In this document: piece after piece, positions 15,954-25,248 of the stretch
How the letters are laid out: every line of letters begins with the position of its first letter
Position numbering within the stretch: position 1 is the first letter of the stretch
Assembly: GCA_028292225.1 (NCBI GenBank)
Contig: JAQGMV010000194.1
Span: 1-39,279 of the forward strand
Length of the DNA stretch: 39,279 nt
Reading direction: 5' to 3'
From: Betaproteobacteria bacterium
Lineage (GTDB): Bacteria; Pseudomonadota; Gammaproteobacteria; Burkholderiales; SG8-41
The notes under the pieces: model-generated
What the model saw: the letters and a program-made list of their open reading frames with translations, nothing else
Database searches by the model: none
What the model was told of the DNA's origin: nothing
Translations under genes and position numbers: made by a program

Positions 15954-16873
15954 CTACGGCTGCGCCGGCTGCTGCCCGGCGTCCGCGCGTTCGATCCTGA
16001 GCGACACCGGAGCCGACCGGATGTTCAGGTCGCGCTGCGGGTTCGGTATTTCAATTCCGCGCTTGGTCAGCTCTTCCTCGAGCGCCCACAACACGCGCGA
16101 TATCGTCCGGGCCGGTTTCGTGACGAGCTCAGCGCCCACCCACACCCCGATCTCGAAATCGAGGCTGCTGTCGCCGAAGCGTTTCAAGAACACGGCGACC
16201 GGATGCTGCTCGTCGATGATGACCCCTTTCACGCTGTGTGCCGCGGCGAGCGCGGCCTCTCGCACCTGATTTTTGTCGGAGCCGTACGCGACGCCGAATG
16301 GTACGCGCATGACCCGGCTGCGGTCGCCGTAAGTCCAGTTGGTCACCGGGTGGTTGATGAATTCCGAATCGGCACCAGCACGTCGACCGCGTCGTTGGTG
16401 GTGATCCTCGTGTAGCGCATGCCGATTTCGACCACCGTTCCCCGCGTCCCCGATTGCAGGTCGACGAAGTCCCCGACCTTCAGGGTTTTCTCCACCAGGA
16501 TGATGATCCCGGAGATGAAGTTCTGGAAAATGTTCTGAAGGCCGAAGCCGATGCCCAGGCCGATTGCGCCGCCGAGGAACGCGAGGCTGGTCAGATCGAA
16601 CCCCATCACGTTCAGGCCGATCACGGTGCCGAAGATCCACACGACGTAGCGAACCAGGCGCGTAAACGCGTAGACCGTGGAGCTCGTCGCGTGCGCGTGA
16701 TGACCGCGCAACGCGAGGCGCCGCAGCGCGCTCTCGAGTACCGACGACAGCCACCAGACGAAAAGGAGCATCAGGACCAGCCCGCCGATCCGGGCGAGAG
16801 TGATCTCGGTGCCGCCCACCGTCAGGATGGGCGAGTAAATCCAGGCGTACAGGTTGTTCCAGTCCCAACTCAT
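15954..16873 (-). pseudogene. MscS-type small mechanosensitive channel gene with a frameshift
   Basis: The start is ATG 16871-16873 (MSWDWNNLYAW) with GGAGG four bases upstream. Membrane helices are followed by the pore helix TM3 (FLGGAIGLGIGFGLQNIFQN) and the beta domain (EKTLKVGDFVDLQSGTRGTV). At about 16369 the frame breaks: the text reads VDVLVPIRNSS, while the next frame continues with NSEFINHPVTNWTYGDRS and a normal C-terminal cage to residue end RADAGQQPAQP (stop 15954-15956). Restoring one base (CCGAATTCGG for CCGATTCGG) gives the family motif VLVPNSEFINHPVTNW. It is therefore a one-base deletion or an assembly error in an otherwise intact gene. It is divergent from prfC. Confidence 0.85.
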
Positions 16874-17135
16874 GCAGCCTCCGGAAGTCTGTCGCAGCGA
16901 TGGGGCAATCAGCATGCCTCGCTTTTGAGGGACGGGGGATGGGGGTCAAGGCAAGGGCCAAGGGCAGCCGCCGGCCGCCCATAGGAACTAACGGCCTGTT
17001 CCGGCGGTCCATCAGGGTCGCGTTTTTGCTCCAAATCCTGTAAAAATCAGCCCCTTTCGTTTCCGCGCCGCTGGCCGTCCAGCGTAGCTGCTGGAAGCCT
17101 GCACGCGTCCCGCGTGCAGTTCGCTGGAAAAGCTT

Positions 17136-18737
17136 ATGTCCGTCGCCCAGGAAGCCGCCCGCCGCCGCACTTTTGCGATCATTTCGCACCCGGATGCGGG
17201 CAAGACCACGCTCACCGAGAAGCTGCTGCTTTTCGCCGGCGCGATCCACATCGCCGGCAGCGTCAAAGCGCGCAAGGCGAGCCGCCACGCGACTTCCGAC
17301 TGGATGGAGATCGAGAAGCAGCGCGGCATCTCGGTCGCGAGCTCGGTCATGCAGATGGAGTACCGCGACGCGGTGATCAACCTGCTCGACACCCCGGGCC
17401 ACAAGGACTTCTCCGAAGATACCTATCGTGTGCTCACCGCGGTGGACGCGGCGCTCATGGTGATCGACGCGGCCAATGGCGTCGAGGCGCAGACGCTGCG
17501 GCTGCTGGAAGTCTGCCGCCTGCGCAACACGCCCATCATCACTTTCATCAACAAGATGGACCGTGAAGTGCGCGACCCCCTCGAGCTGATCGACGAGATC
17601 GAGCGCGTGCTCGGCATGCCGGTGGTGCCGTTCACATGGCCGGTCGGCATGGGCAAGCGCTTCGGCGGTGTCTTCGACATTCGCCAGGACCGCATGCGGG
17701 TCTTCCGCGCGGGCGAGGACCGCCGCAGCTTTGATGACGACGTGATCGAAGGTCTCGGCAACCCCGAGAACCTCGAGCGGTTCGGCGATGCTTTCGAGCA
17801 GGCGAAAAACGAGATCGAGCTCGTCCGGGGCGCGTCTCCCGATTTCGACCGCGCGGCTTTCCTCGCGGGGCAGCAGACCCCGGTCTTCTTCGGTTCGGCC
17901 ATCAACAACTTCGGCGTGAAAGAGACGCTCGACGCGCTGATCGATCTGGCGCCCCCGCCGGGACCGAAAGAAGCGATCCAGCGCATGGTCGAGCCCACCG
18001 AAGAGAAATTCACGGGCGTGGTGTTCAAGATCCAGGCGAACATGGATCCCGCGCACCGCGACCGCGTCGCTTTCGTGCGCGTGTACTCGGGACGCTTCGA
18101 TCGAGGCATGAACCTGAAGATCAGCCGCAACGGCAAGGATCTGCGCACCAACAACGTCGTCTCGTTTCTCTCGCAACGGCGCGACCTGCTCGAGGAAGCG
18201 TTCCCCGGCGATGTGATCGGCATCCCGAACCACGGCGTGCTGCAGCTCGGCGACACCCTGACCGAGGGCGAAAAGCTGCAATTCACGGGGCTGCCTTTTT
18301 TCGCGCCCGAGATCTTCTATTCGGTCGAGCTTGCCGATCCGCTGCGCAGCAAGCAGCTGCGTGCAGGTCTCGCGCAGCTGGGCGAAGAAGGGGCGATCCA
18401 GGTATTTCGTCCGCACGCCGGCGGCGCGCTGCTGCTCGGCGCGGTAGGCCAGCTTCAGCTCGAAGTCGTGGCGCACCGTTTGAAGCACGAGTACGGCGTC
18501 GATGCGCGGCTGGCGCCTGCGCGGCACAAATATGCGCGCTGGATCACGGCAGACGACGAGCGCGAGTTGAAGCGCTTCATCGACAACAACGCGCATCGCA
18601 TCGCGTACGACGTGGTGGAAGCGCCGACTTTTCTAGCGGGGCACGCGACCGAGCTCACAGCGGCCGCCGACAACTGGAGCAAAGTGCAGTTTCACGCGCT
18701 GCGCGAGCACGCGGGTCTCGTGTTCCAGTCCGCCTGA
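17136..18737 (+). CDS. prfC: Peptide chain release factor 3 (RF3)
   Basis: A GTPase that recycles RF1/RF2 from the ribosome after termination. 533 residues, the usual length. G1 is SHPDAGKTT at about 17-25, the switch region RGISV is characteristic of RF3, G3 is DTPGHKDFSEDTYR and G4 is NKMDRE. The RF3-specific C-terminal part (FFAPEIFYSVELADPLRSKQ, GAIQVFRP, GAVGQLQLEV) is complete. The ribosome site before ATG 17136 is modest. It is followed by recQ 57 bases later. Minus-strand open frames through this gene are shadows. Confidence 0.98.
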   Translation: MSVAQEAARRRTFAIISHPDAGKTTLTEKLLLFAGAIHIAGSVKARKASRHATSDWMEIEKQRGISVASSVMQMEYRDAVINLLDTPGHKDFSEDTYRVLTAVDAALMVIDAANGVEAQTLRLLEVCRLRNTPIITFINKMDREVRDPLELIDEIERVLGMPVVPFTWPVGMGKRFGGVFDIRQDRMRVFRAGEDRRSFDDDVIEGLGNPENLERFGDAFEQAKNEIELVRGASPDFDRAAFLAGQQTPVFFGSAINNFGVKETLDALIDLAPPPGPKEAIQRMVEPTEEKFTGVVFKIQANMDPAHRDRVAFVRVYSGRFDRGMNLKISRNGKDLRTNNVVSFLSQRRDLLEEAFPGDVIGIPNHGVLQLGDTLTEGEKLQFTGLPFFAPEIFYSVELADPLRSKQLRAGLAQLGEEGAIQVFRPHAGGALLLGAVGQLQLEVVAHRLKHEYGVDARLAPARHKYARWITADDERELKRFIDNNAHRIAYDVVEAPTFLAGHATELTAAADNWSKVQFHALREHAGLVFQSA

Positions 18738-18794
18738 GGGCGATCAGGCACGGCGCTTGACTGTAGCCGGATAAAAACCGACGCTCGACCCTCC

Positions 18795-20459
18795 ATGCCC
18801 AACGGCGCACAGAACAAAGCAATCAACAAAACGCTACGCGACACATTCGGCTATACCCGGCTGCGCGCCGGACAGCAGGAAGTGATCGACAGCGTGCTCC
18901 AGAAGCGCGACACACTGGCGGTCATGCCGACCGGCGCGGGCAAGTCTCTGTGCTACCAGCTTCCGGCGCTGCACCTGCCGGGAACCACGGTCATCGTCTC
19001 GCCGCTGATCGCGCTGATGAAAGACCAGGTCGACAAGCTTGCGTTGGCCGGTGTGCGCGCGATCGAAGTGAACAGCACGCTCACCGGGCGGGAGGAGAAA
19101 GCGGCGCTCGAATCGATCAGGAACGGCGAGACCGAGATGGTCTTCACTACGCCCGAGCGTCTGTCCGATCCGACTTTCCTCGATGCGCTGCGGCGCAACG
19201 CGATCGATCTGTTCGTGATCGACGAAGCGCACTGCATCTCCCAGTGGGGCCACGATTTCAGACCGGCTTTCCTCGAGATTTCGAGTGCGGTCGAAGCGCT
19301 CGGCAATCCGCCGGTGCTGGCTCTCACGGCGACGGCGACCAGCGCGGTCACCGAAGACATCGGCCGCCAGCTCAGGCGCTCGCTCGAAGTCATCAATACC
19401 GGCATCTTCCGGCCGAACCTGCATTATCGCGTCGTCCACGCCACCAGCGACCGCGAAAAGCTCGAGCACACCCTGCGGCTGGTGCAATCGCTCGAAGGCA
19501 GCGGCATCGTCTACACCGCCACCGTCAAGAATGCCGAAGTCGTCTACCAGGCGCTGAAGGAGGCCGGTGTCGAAGTCGGGCGGTATCACGGACGTCTTTC
19601 GGCCAAAGAGCGCGAAACCACGCAGGACGATTTCATGGCCGATCGCTGCCGCGTCATGGTCGCCACCAACGCCTTCGGCCTGGGCATCGACAAATCGAAT
19701 ATCCGCTTCGTCGTGCATTACCAGGTTCCCGGAACCCTCGAAGCGTATTACCAGGAGTCGGGCCGCGCAGGCCGCGACGGCGATCCCGCGCAGTGCATCC
19801 TCATTTACGACACGCGCGACAAGCGGGTGCAGCAGTTCTTCCTGGGCGGCCGCTATCCGACGCGCGAAGACGTGGTTCGCGCGTACGAAGCGCTGCTCGA
19901 AGCGGACGCGCAGAACGAGCCGATTCCCTATACGCAGCTCGAAGAGCGGACGCCGAACGTCTCCGGCAACAAGCTGAAGGTCGCGTTGAAGCTCATGAAG
20001 GACGCGGGCTGCCTGAAGCAGGACCGCAGCTTCCGCTATCGCATCGTCAATCCCGATGTGCGAGCCGAGGACCTGCTCCATCTTGCCGACGAATACGGCA
20101 AAAAAAGCGAAGCGGATCGCGAGAAGCTCGAGCGCATGATCTTCTACGCCCAGACCGCGTTCTGCCGCTGGCGAGTACTGCTCGAGTATTTCGAAGGCGC
20201 CGAGGACTTCGATCGCTGCGGCACATGCGACAACTGCCTGGACCCGCCCGAATTGAAGCCGGTGAAAAAGTCGAGCCTGCCGCGCTGGGCGCGCCGCGCG
20301 CCGCTCGGGGCGGTCTCCCCGTTCAAGACCGGCGATCGCGTGCGCGTGCCGCGCTACGGCGAAGGCCGGGTCGAAAGCGCGACTGCCCAGCAGGTCGAGA
20401 TCGTCTTTCCCGATGGAAAGAAACGCCAGTTCCTGAGCGCTTACGTGGGCACTGCGTGA
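18795..20459 (+). CDS. recQ: RecQ-family ATP-dependent DNA helicase with Tudor-like tail
   Basis: A 3'-5' DNA helicase for recombination and repair. Motif I is MPTGAGKS at 44-51, motif II DEAH at 143-146, with CISQWGHDFRP, LALTATAT, GIVYTATVKNAE and QESGRAGRDG following in order. The zinc site is C457, C475, C478 and C481 (C-x17-C-x2-C-x2-C). A standard RecQ of about 600 residues would continue with an HRDC domain. This one ends instead with a basic linker and FKTGDRVRVPRYGEGRVESA...VEIVFPDGKKRQF, which resembles the Tudor/SH3-like tails of UvrD/PcrA helicases. The adjacent genes (prfC, quinone reductase) give no functional hint. Confidence 0.93.
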   Translation: MPNGAQNKAINKTLRDTFGYTRLRAGQQEVIDSVLQKRDTLAVMPTGAGKSLCYQLPALHLPGTTVIVSPLIALMKDQVDKLALAGVRAIEVNSTLTGREEKAALESIRNGETEMVFTTPERLSDPTFLDALRRNAIDLFVIDEAHCISQWGHDFRPAFLEISSAVEALGNPPVLALTATATSAVTEDIGRQLRRSLEVINTGIFRPNLHYRVVHATSDREKLEHTLRLVQSLEGSGIVYTATVKNAEVVYQALKEAGVEVGRYHGRLSAKERETTQDDFMADRCRVMVATNAFGLGIDKSNIRFVVHYQVPGTLEAYYQESGRAGRDGDPAQCILIYDTRDKRVQQFFLGGRYPTREDVVRAYEALLEADAQNEPIPYTQLEERTPNVSGNKLKVALKLMKDAGCLKQDRSFRYRIVNPDVRAEDLLHLADEYGKKSEADREKLERMIFYAQTAFCRWRVLLEYFEGAEDFDRCGTCDNCLDPPELKPVKKSSLPRWARRAPLGAVSPFKTGDRVRVPRYGEGRVESATAQQVEIVFPDGKKRQFLSAYVGTA

Positions 20460-20469
20460 TATGGTTTAA

Positions 20470-20495
20470 TCGCCGCTCAACCCATAAAGCGGCGA
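20470..20495. repeat. Perfect 8-bp hairpin in the leader of the catabolic cluster
   Basis: TCGCCGCT (20470-20477) and AGCGGCGA (20488-20495) with a 10-base loop, located after the recQ stop and 18 bases before ATG 20514. There is no T-run, so it is not a simple terminator. Confidence 0.5.
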
Positions 20496-20513
20496 CCAGC
20501 CTGGAGACACGCG

Positions 20514-21485
20514 ATGCCCTATGCCATACGCATTCATGAGAACGGCGGCCCCGAAAAGCTGCGGTGGGAGGAAGTCGAAGTCGCGAAACCGGGGCCCGGG
20601 GAAGTCCGCGTGCGCAACACCGCGGTCGGTCTGAACTACATCGACACCTATCACCGCTCCGGGCTCTATCCGATGCCGATGCCGATGACACTCGGCTCCG
20701 AGGGCGCAGGCGTCGTGGAAGCGGTCGGTCCCCGCGTCAAGGAATTCAAGGTCGGAGATCGCGTCGCGTATGCGCAGCCGATCGGCGCGTACGCCGAAGT
20801 CCTGATTCGCCCCGTCGCGAGGCTCGTCAAGATTCCGTCGGGAATCGACGACAGGACTGCCGCGGCGATGATGCTCAAAGGCATGACCGCGTGGTATCTG
20901 TGCCGCCGCACCTACAAGGTCAAGAAAGGCGACACGATCGTCGTGCACGCGGCCGCGGGCGGGGTCGGGCAGATCCTCTGCCAGTGGACGAAGTATCTGG
21001 GCGCGACGGTCATCGGCACCGTCGGAAGCGAAGAGAAAGCGGCGCTCGCGAAAAAGGCGGGCTGCAAGCACGTGATCGTGACCTCGAACGAGAAGACTTC
21101 CGAGCGGGTGAAAGCGATCACCAAAGGCAAAGGTGTTCCGGTCGTGTACGACGGCGTGGGCAAGGACACCTTCATGGATTCGCTCGACTGCCTCTCCCCT
21201 CTCGGCCTCATGGTGAGCTTCGGCAACGCGTCAGGCCCGGTGCCTCCGGTCAACATCGGCATCCTCGCGACCAAAGGGTCGCTCTTCCTGACCCGGCCCA
21301 CGCTCGTGAACTACACCTCGACCCGCGATGACCTCCTCACCGCTGCGCGCGAGTTGTTCAGCGTGGTGAAGAAAGGCGTGGTCAAGATCAAGGTCAACCA
21401 GACTTATCCGCTGCGCAACGCAGCGCAGGCGCACGCCGATCTGGAGAGCCGCAAGACGACCGGTTCGACTGTTCTGCTCCCATAG
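20514..21485 (+). CDS. NADPH:quinone reductase-type (zeta-crystallin) MDR oxidoreductase
   Basis: 323 residues, zinc-free medium-chain dehydrogenase/reductase. The substrate domain begins YAIRIHENGGPEKLRWEEV and includes NYIDTYHRSGLYP and LGSEGAGVVEAVG. The Rossmann motif AAAGGVGQ lies in the middle. The C-terminus returns to the substrate domain (YPLRNAAQAHADLESRKTTG). The residues fit the QorA branch, which reduces quinones or enones with NADPH. It is the first gene of the catabolic run and precedes a CoA transferase by 10 bases, so reduction of an alpha,beta-unsaturated intermediate is plausible. Substrate unproven. Confidence 0.92.
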   Translation: MPYAIRIHENGGPEKLRWEEVEVAKPGPGEVRVRNTAVGLNYIDTYHRSGLYPMPMPMTLGSEGAGVVEAVGPRVKEFKVGDRVAYAQPIGAYAEVLIRPVARLVKIPSGIDDRTAAAMMLKGMTAWYLCRRTYKVKKGDTIVVHAAAGGVGQILCQWTKYLGATVIGTVGSEEKAALAKKAGCKHVIVTSNEKTSERVKAITKGKGVPVVYDGVGKDTFMDSLDCLSPLGLMVSFGNASGPVPPVNIGILATKGSLFLTRPTLVNYTSTRDDLLTAARELFSVVKKGVVKIKVNQTYPLRNAAQAHADLESRKTTGSTVLLP

Positions 21486-21495
21486 GGGAGCCCGC

Positions 21496-22725
21496 GTGCT
21501 TCCACTCGATTCCTTACCCGCGCCTTCGAAGGGCGCGCCGATCGCGCTGCTCGACGGCGTGCGCGTGATCGACCTCACCACTTCGATCGCCGGACCGTAC
21601 GCGACGATGCTGCTCGCCGACATGGGCGCGGACGTCGTCAAGATAGAGCGTCCCGGGTCGGGAGACGACAGCCGCGCGTGGGGTCCGCCGTTCCTCGACG
21701 GCGAATCGCTGTGGTTCCTGAGCGTCAACCGCAACAAGCGCAGCGTGACGCTCGATTACACCAGCGGCGCGGGACGTGAAGTCCTGCGCGACCTGGTGCG
21801 CACGGCCGATGTCGTCGTCGTCAATCTCGTGGATCGCGTGCAGAAAAAACTCGGCGTCGATTACGCGAGCCTCAAAGCGCTGAAGCCGGATCTCGTGCAC
21901 GTCTCGATCAGCGGCTTCGGCCTCGAAGGCGCGCGCCGCGATTTTCCCTGCTACGACTTGATCGCCGAAGGCTACAGCGGCGTGATGGACCTGACCGGCG
22001 AAGCCGGCAGCCCGCCGCAGAAAGTCGGCACCCCCGCAGCCGACCTCATCGCGGGCATGGATGCATCGTACGCGACCGTGGCGGCGCTTTTCGAGCGCTG
22101 CCGCAGCGGCCGAGGCCACGCGATCGACATTTCGATGATCGACAGCATGACCCGCTTCATGTCGCCTCGCATCGTGCCGTATCTCGGCTCGGGCGAGGTC
22201 CCCAAGCGCACCGGCGCGCGCGACAGTGTGATCGCCGTCTACCAGGTGTTCGAAACCCGGGATGATCCGATCACCCTCGGCCTCGGCAACGATGCGATCT
22301 GGAAGCGCTTCTGGGAAGCCGTCGGCCGGCCGGAGCTCGGGCGCGATGCGCGCTACGCGAGCAACGCCGATCGTCGCGCCGCGCGTGAGCAGATCGTGGC
22401 CGAGATCCAGAGCGTGCTGGCCACCCGATCGCGCGACGAATGGCTGAAGCTCTTCGTCGAAGCGAAAGTGCCCGCAGGCCCGGTCAACCGGGTCGACCAG
22501 GTGAGCAGTGACCCCGAGCTCGTCTCCCGCGGTCTTTTCTATGCCGATACCGCCGGCGGCCGGCGCATTCCCCAGGTCGGGTTGGGAATAGGCGTCGACG
22601 GCGGATGCGCGAGCTATCGCACGCCCCCGCCGCGCCTGGGCGAGCACACCGGTGAGGTGTTGCGAGAAGGGCTCGGTTACGATGATGCGGGGATCGAGCG
22701 GTTGCGCAAAGAGAAGGTAATCTGA
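21496..22725 (+). CDS. Class III (CaiB/BaiF) CoA transferase
   Basis: 409 residues from GTG 21496. The family start GVRVIDLTTSIAGPYATMLL and ADMGADVVKIERPGSGDDSR is complete, followed by NRNKRSVTLD and GFGLEGARRDFPCYD. The nucleophilic Asp expected in this family is in AADLIAGMDA. GHAIDISMIDSM matches the usual VD-x-SM-x-D. Such enzymes transfer CoA from a CoA ester to a free acid, or epimerise acyl-CoAs. Four bases before the next gene, it is certainly co-transcribed with the MenB/BadI-like enzyme. The acid activated is unknown. Confidence 0.93.
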   Translation: MLPLDSLPAPSKGAPIALLDGVRVIDLTTSIAGPYATMLLADMGADVVKIERPGSGDDSRAWGPPFLDGESLWFLSVNRNKRSVTLDYTSGAGREVLRDLVRTADVVVVNLVDRVQKKLGVDYASLKALKPDLVHVSISGFGLEGARRDFPCYDLIAEGYSGVMDLTGEAGSPPQKVGTPAADLIAGMDASYATVAALFERCRSGRGHAIDISMIDSMTRFMSPRIVPYLGSGEVPKRTGARDSVIAVYQVFETRDDPITLGLGNDAIWKRFWEAVGRPELGRDARYASNADRRAAREQIVAEIQSVLATRSRDEWLKLFVEAKVPAGPVNRVDQVSSDPELVSRGLFYADTAGGRRIPQVGLGIGVDGGCASYRTPPPRLGEHTGEVLREGLGYDDAGIERLRKEKVI

Positions 22726-22729
22726 AAAC

Positions 22730-23509
22730 ATGACTTACGAAACCATCCTCTACCGCGAAGAAGGTGCCGTCGGCTGGCTCACCCTCAACCGTCCCGACGA
22801 CGGCAACATGTTCACGCCCCGGATGTGCCACGACCTCCGCGACTGCATCAACGAGGTGAGGCGCGAGACCCGCACCCGGGTGCTCGTCATCACCGGAGCG
22901 GGCGAGAAGTTCTTCTGCATCGGCGGGCGCAAGGAAGGGATGGAGGACAGCACGCTGTATGCGGGCATGCTGCCGACGCTCGAGATCTACGAGAGCATCG
23001 AGCGCCTGCAAAAACCGGTGATCGCGTCGGTCAACGGGTTCGCGGTGGGCGGCGGGCAGGTGCTGCAGGTGATGTGCGATCTCACGATCGCCAAGGAGAG
23101 CGCGATCTTCAGGCAGGTCGGCCCGATGATGGGAAGCTTCGACGCGGGCTACGGCACGTGGTATCTCGAAGACCTCGTCGGCAAGAAAAAAGCCAAGGAG
23201 ATGTGGTTCCTCAACCCGAAGCTCACCGCGCGCGAAGCGCTCGACATCGGGCTCATCAACAAAGTCGTCCCCGACGAGAAGCTCGAGGAAGAGACCCGCG
23301 CGATGGCGAACGCGGTCGCCGAGCGCGGCGCTTTCGCGCTGGCGGCGATCAAAGGCGCGTTCGTGGCGCGCCACGGCGGCGTGTCGGGGCTCTCGCGCAT
23401 GTCGCACGACATGCTGCTGCGGCTCTATCTGGACACCGACGAATCGAAAGAGCTCGGCGAGGCTTTCCGCGGCAGGCGCACGCCCGACCCCGACAAGTTC
23501 GGGCATTGA
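22730..23509 (+). CDS. MenB/BadI-like crotonase (ring-acting acyl-CoA hydrolase candidate)
   Basis: 259 residues of the crotonase fold. Beyond the general motifs (NRPDDGN, GAGEKFFCIGG, GFAVGGGQVLQVMCDLTIA) it carries the stretch IFRQVGPMMGSFDAGYGTWY followed by LVGKKKAKEMWF, and it ends in YLDTDESKELGEAF. These are the hallmarks of the MenB/BadI subgroup: dihydroxynaphthoyl-CoA synthase, and 2-ketocyclohexanecarboxyl-CoA hydrolase, which opens the alicyclic ring in Rhodopseudomonas palustris. No menaquinone gene is nearby, and a cyclohexanecarboxylate-CoA-ligase-like gene follows 13 bases later. A ring-cleaving role is therefore favoured, as inference. Confidence 0.82.
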   Translation: MTYETILYREEGAVGWLTLNRPDDGNMFTPRMCHDLRDCINEVRRETRTRVLVITGAGEKFFCIGGRKEGMEDSTLYAGMLPTLEIYESIERLQKPVIASVNGFAVGGGQVLQVMCDLTIAKESAIFRQVGPMMGSFDAGYGTWYLEDLVGKKKAKEMWFLNPKLTAREALDIGLINKVVPDEKLEEETRAMANAVAERGAFALAAIKGAFVARHGGVSGLSRMSHDMLLRLYLDTDESKELGEAFRGRRTPDPDKFGH

Positions 23510-23522
23510 TGTCGAGAGGCAC

Positions 23523-25187
23523 GTGAGCACGCTCCTCACCCTTCACGATCCCGGCATCGCGAGGCGCTACTACGCCGAAGGGCACTGGCGTGAGGACACC
23601 CTGTATTCACTGCTGCGACATCATGCGAAGGCGCGGCCGCAGGCGTATGCGCTGCGGGACGGCCGCCGCCGGCTGACGTGGCGCGCGCTGGCGCAGTGGG
23701 TCGACGCGCTCGCGGCGGACCTGCACGCGGGCGGGTTGAAGCGAGGCCAGCGCGTCTCGGTGTGGCTGCCGAACAGGGTCGAGGCGGTCGTCGTGCTGCT
23801 CGCGTGCTCGCGCAACGGCTACGTCTGCAATCCGTCGCTGCACCAGAACTATCGCGTCGGCGAAGTCATTCAGCTCACGGAGCGCATCCGGAGCGCGGCG
23901 CTTTTTGCGCAGCCGGGTTACGGCTCCGATGCGGCGCAGAACGACGTTTTCGCGGCCGCTCGGGCGCTGCCTTCGATGAAGCGGGTGTATGCGCTCGCGC
24001 CGCTCACTCGCGCCGCGAGCGTTCCCGAAGGCTGCCATGCGTTTCCGGCGTCCGAGGGGGAATGCGGCGCGCTGCCCCCGGCCGACGATAACCCGGACAA
24101 GATCGCTTATCTCGCGTTCACCTCCGGGACGACCGGCACGCCCAAAGGCGTCCTGCACTCCGACAACACGCTGCTCGCCAACGGCCGCGCAATGGTCGAC
24201 GACTGGCGACACGATGAGCGCACGGTGCTTTTCAGTCACAGCCCGCTGTCGCATCATATCGGCACGGTGGCGATCGAGCAGAGCCTCGTCGCCGGCTTCG
24301 AAGTGGTCGTGAACGATCTGCCCGACGGCATGAAGCCCCTGGACAGGATCGTGGAGAGCGGCGCGACTTACGTGATGGGCGTTCCGACGCACGCGATGGA
24401 CATCCTCGCCGACATGAAGCGCCGGGGCATGGAGAAGCTCGGCCGCGTCACGGTCTTCTACATGGCGGGCTCTGTCATTCCGCCCGAGACCGCGCGAGCG
24501 TTCCTCGGTATGGGTGTGAAGCCGCTGAACGTGTACGGCATGACCGAGAACGGATCGCACCAGTACACCCTTCCCGACGACGATGCGCAGACGATCACTT
24601 CGACGTGCGGCAAAGCCTGCAGCGGCTACGAGACCCGGATCTGGGATCAGGAAAACGGCGACCGGGAAGCGGTGACCGGCGAGATCGGCGAGATCGGCAC
24701 GCGCGGCGCGCTACTGACCCTCGGTTACTTCGACAACCAGAGCGCGACCGAGAGCTCGTTCAACGCCGGCGGCTGGTTCATGAGCGGCGATCTAGGTAGG
24801 CTGGATGCGCAGGGCAATCTCACGATCGTCGGCCGCATGAAAGACCTCATCATCAGGGGCGGGCACAATATCCATCCTTCGCATATCGAAAATCTCGTGC
24901 TCAAACACGCTGCGGTGCTGAAAGCCGCCGCATATCCGGTTGCCGACGCGAGGCTGGGCGAGCGCGTGTGCCTCGCGGTCATTGCCCGCGACGGCGCGGC
25001 GCTCGAGGCCATGGCATTGCTCGACCACCTGCACACGGAAGGGCTTTCGAAGTACGACATGCCCGAGTACTTCATCGCGATGGACGCGTTCCCGCTGACG
25101 CCGAGCGGGAAGATACTCAAGCGCGAGCTGGTGGAGATGACCAGGAGCGGACGCATCAGGCCGGAGCCGGTGAGGTGGAGCGGATGA
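23523..25187 (+). CDS. AMP-dependent acyl-CoA ligase, cyclohexanecarboxylate-CoA-ligase-like
   Basis: 554 residues from GTG 23523. It adenylates a carboxylic acid and forms its CoA thioester. Adenylation motifs in order: YLAFTSGTTGTPKGVLHSDN (P-loop), YGMTENGSHQY, SGDLGRLDAQGNLTIVGRMK, DLIIRGGHNIHPSHIE, and the catalytic Lys region PLTPSGKILKRE near the C-terminus. The N-terminal part (VSVWLPNRVEAVVVLLACSR) and overall layout resemble AliA-type ligases for alicyclic acids, but substrate cannot be read from sequence. It lies between the BadI-like enzyme and an enoyl-CoA hydratase. Confidence 0.88.
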   Translation: MSTLLTLHDPGIARRYYAEGHWREDTLYSLLRHHAKARPQAYALRDGRRRLTWRALAQWVDALAADLHAGGLKRGQRVSVWLPNRVEAVVVLLACSRNGYVCNPSLHQNYRVGEVIQLTERIRSAALFAQPGYGSDAAQNDVFAAARALPSMKRVYALAPLTRAASVPEGCHAFPASEGECGALPPADDNPDKIAYLAFTSGTTGTPKGVLHSDNTLLANGRAMVDDWRHDERTVLFSHSPLSHHIGTVAIEQSLVAGFEVVVNDLPDGMKPLDRIVESGATYVMGVPTHAMDILADMKRRGMEKLGRVTVFYMAGSVIPPETARAFLGMGVKPLNVYGMTENGSHQYTLPDDDAQTITSTCGKACSGYETRIWDQENGDREAVTGEIGEIGTRGALLTLGYFDNQSATESSFNAGGWFMSGDLGRLDAQGNLTIVGRMKDLIIRGGHNIHPSHIENLVLKHAAVLKAAAYPVADARLGERVCLAVIARDGAALEAMALLDHLHTEGLSKYDMPEYFIAMDAFPLTPSGKILKRELVEMTRSGRIRPEPVRWSG

Positions 25188-25211
25188 GGGTGACTGCTGC
25201 AGTGTCGTCAG

Positions 25212-25233
25212 TCCGGCGCAGGCCGGAATCCAG
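25212..25233. repeat. REP-like palindrome in an intergenic gap
   Basis: TCCGGC-GCAG-GCCGGA followed by ATCCAG. It resembles the widespread proteobacterial palindromic family that ends in GGAATCCAG. It occupies the 61-base gap between the ligase and the hydratase. Confidence 0.6.
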
Positions 25234-25248
25234 GAAGACAAGCTGACC

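Noticed and set aside
15954-18596. Minus-strand open frame of about 880 codons through prfC
   Set aside because: Only its last ~120 codons are real (C-terminal part of the frameshifted MscS). The rest is the reverse complement of the certain prfC gene and an artefact of high GC.
18834-20081. Long minus-strand open frame opposite recQ
   Set aside because: recQ has all helicase motifs; the reverse frame has Arg/Asp/Val-rich composition typical of GC-rich shadows and no ribosome site.
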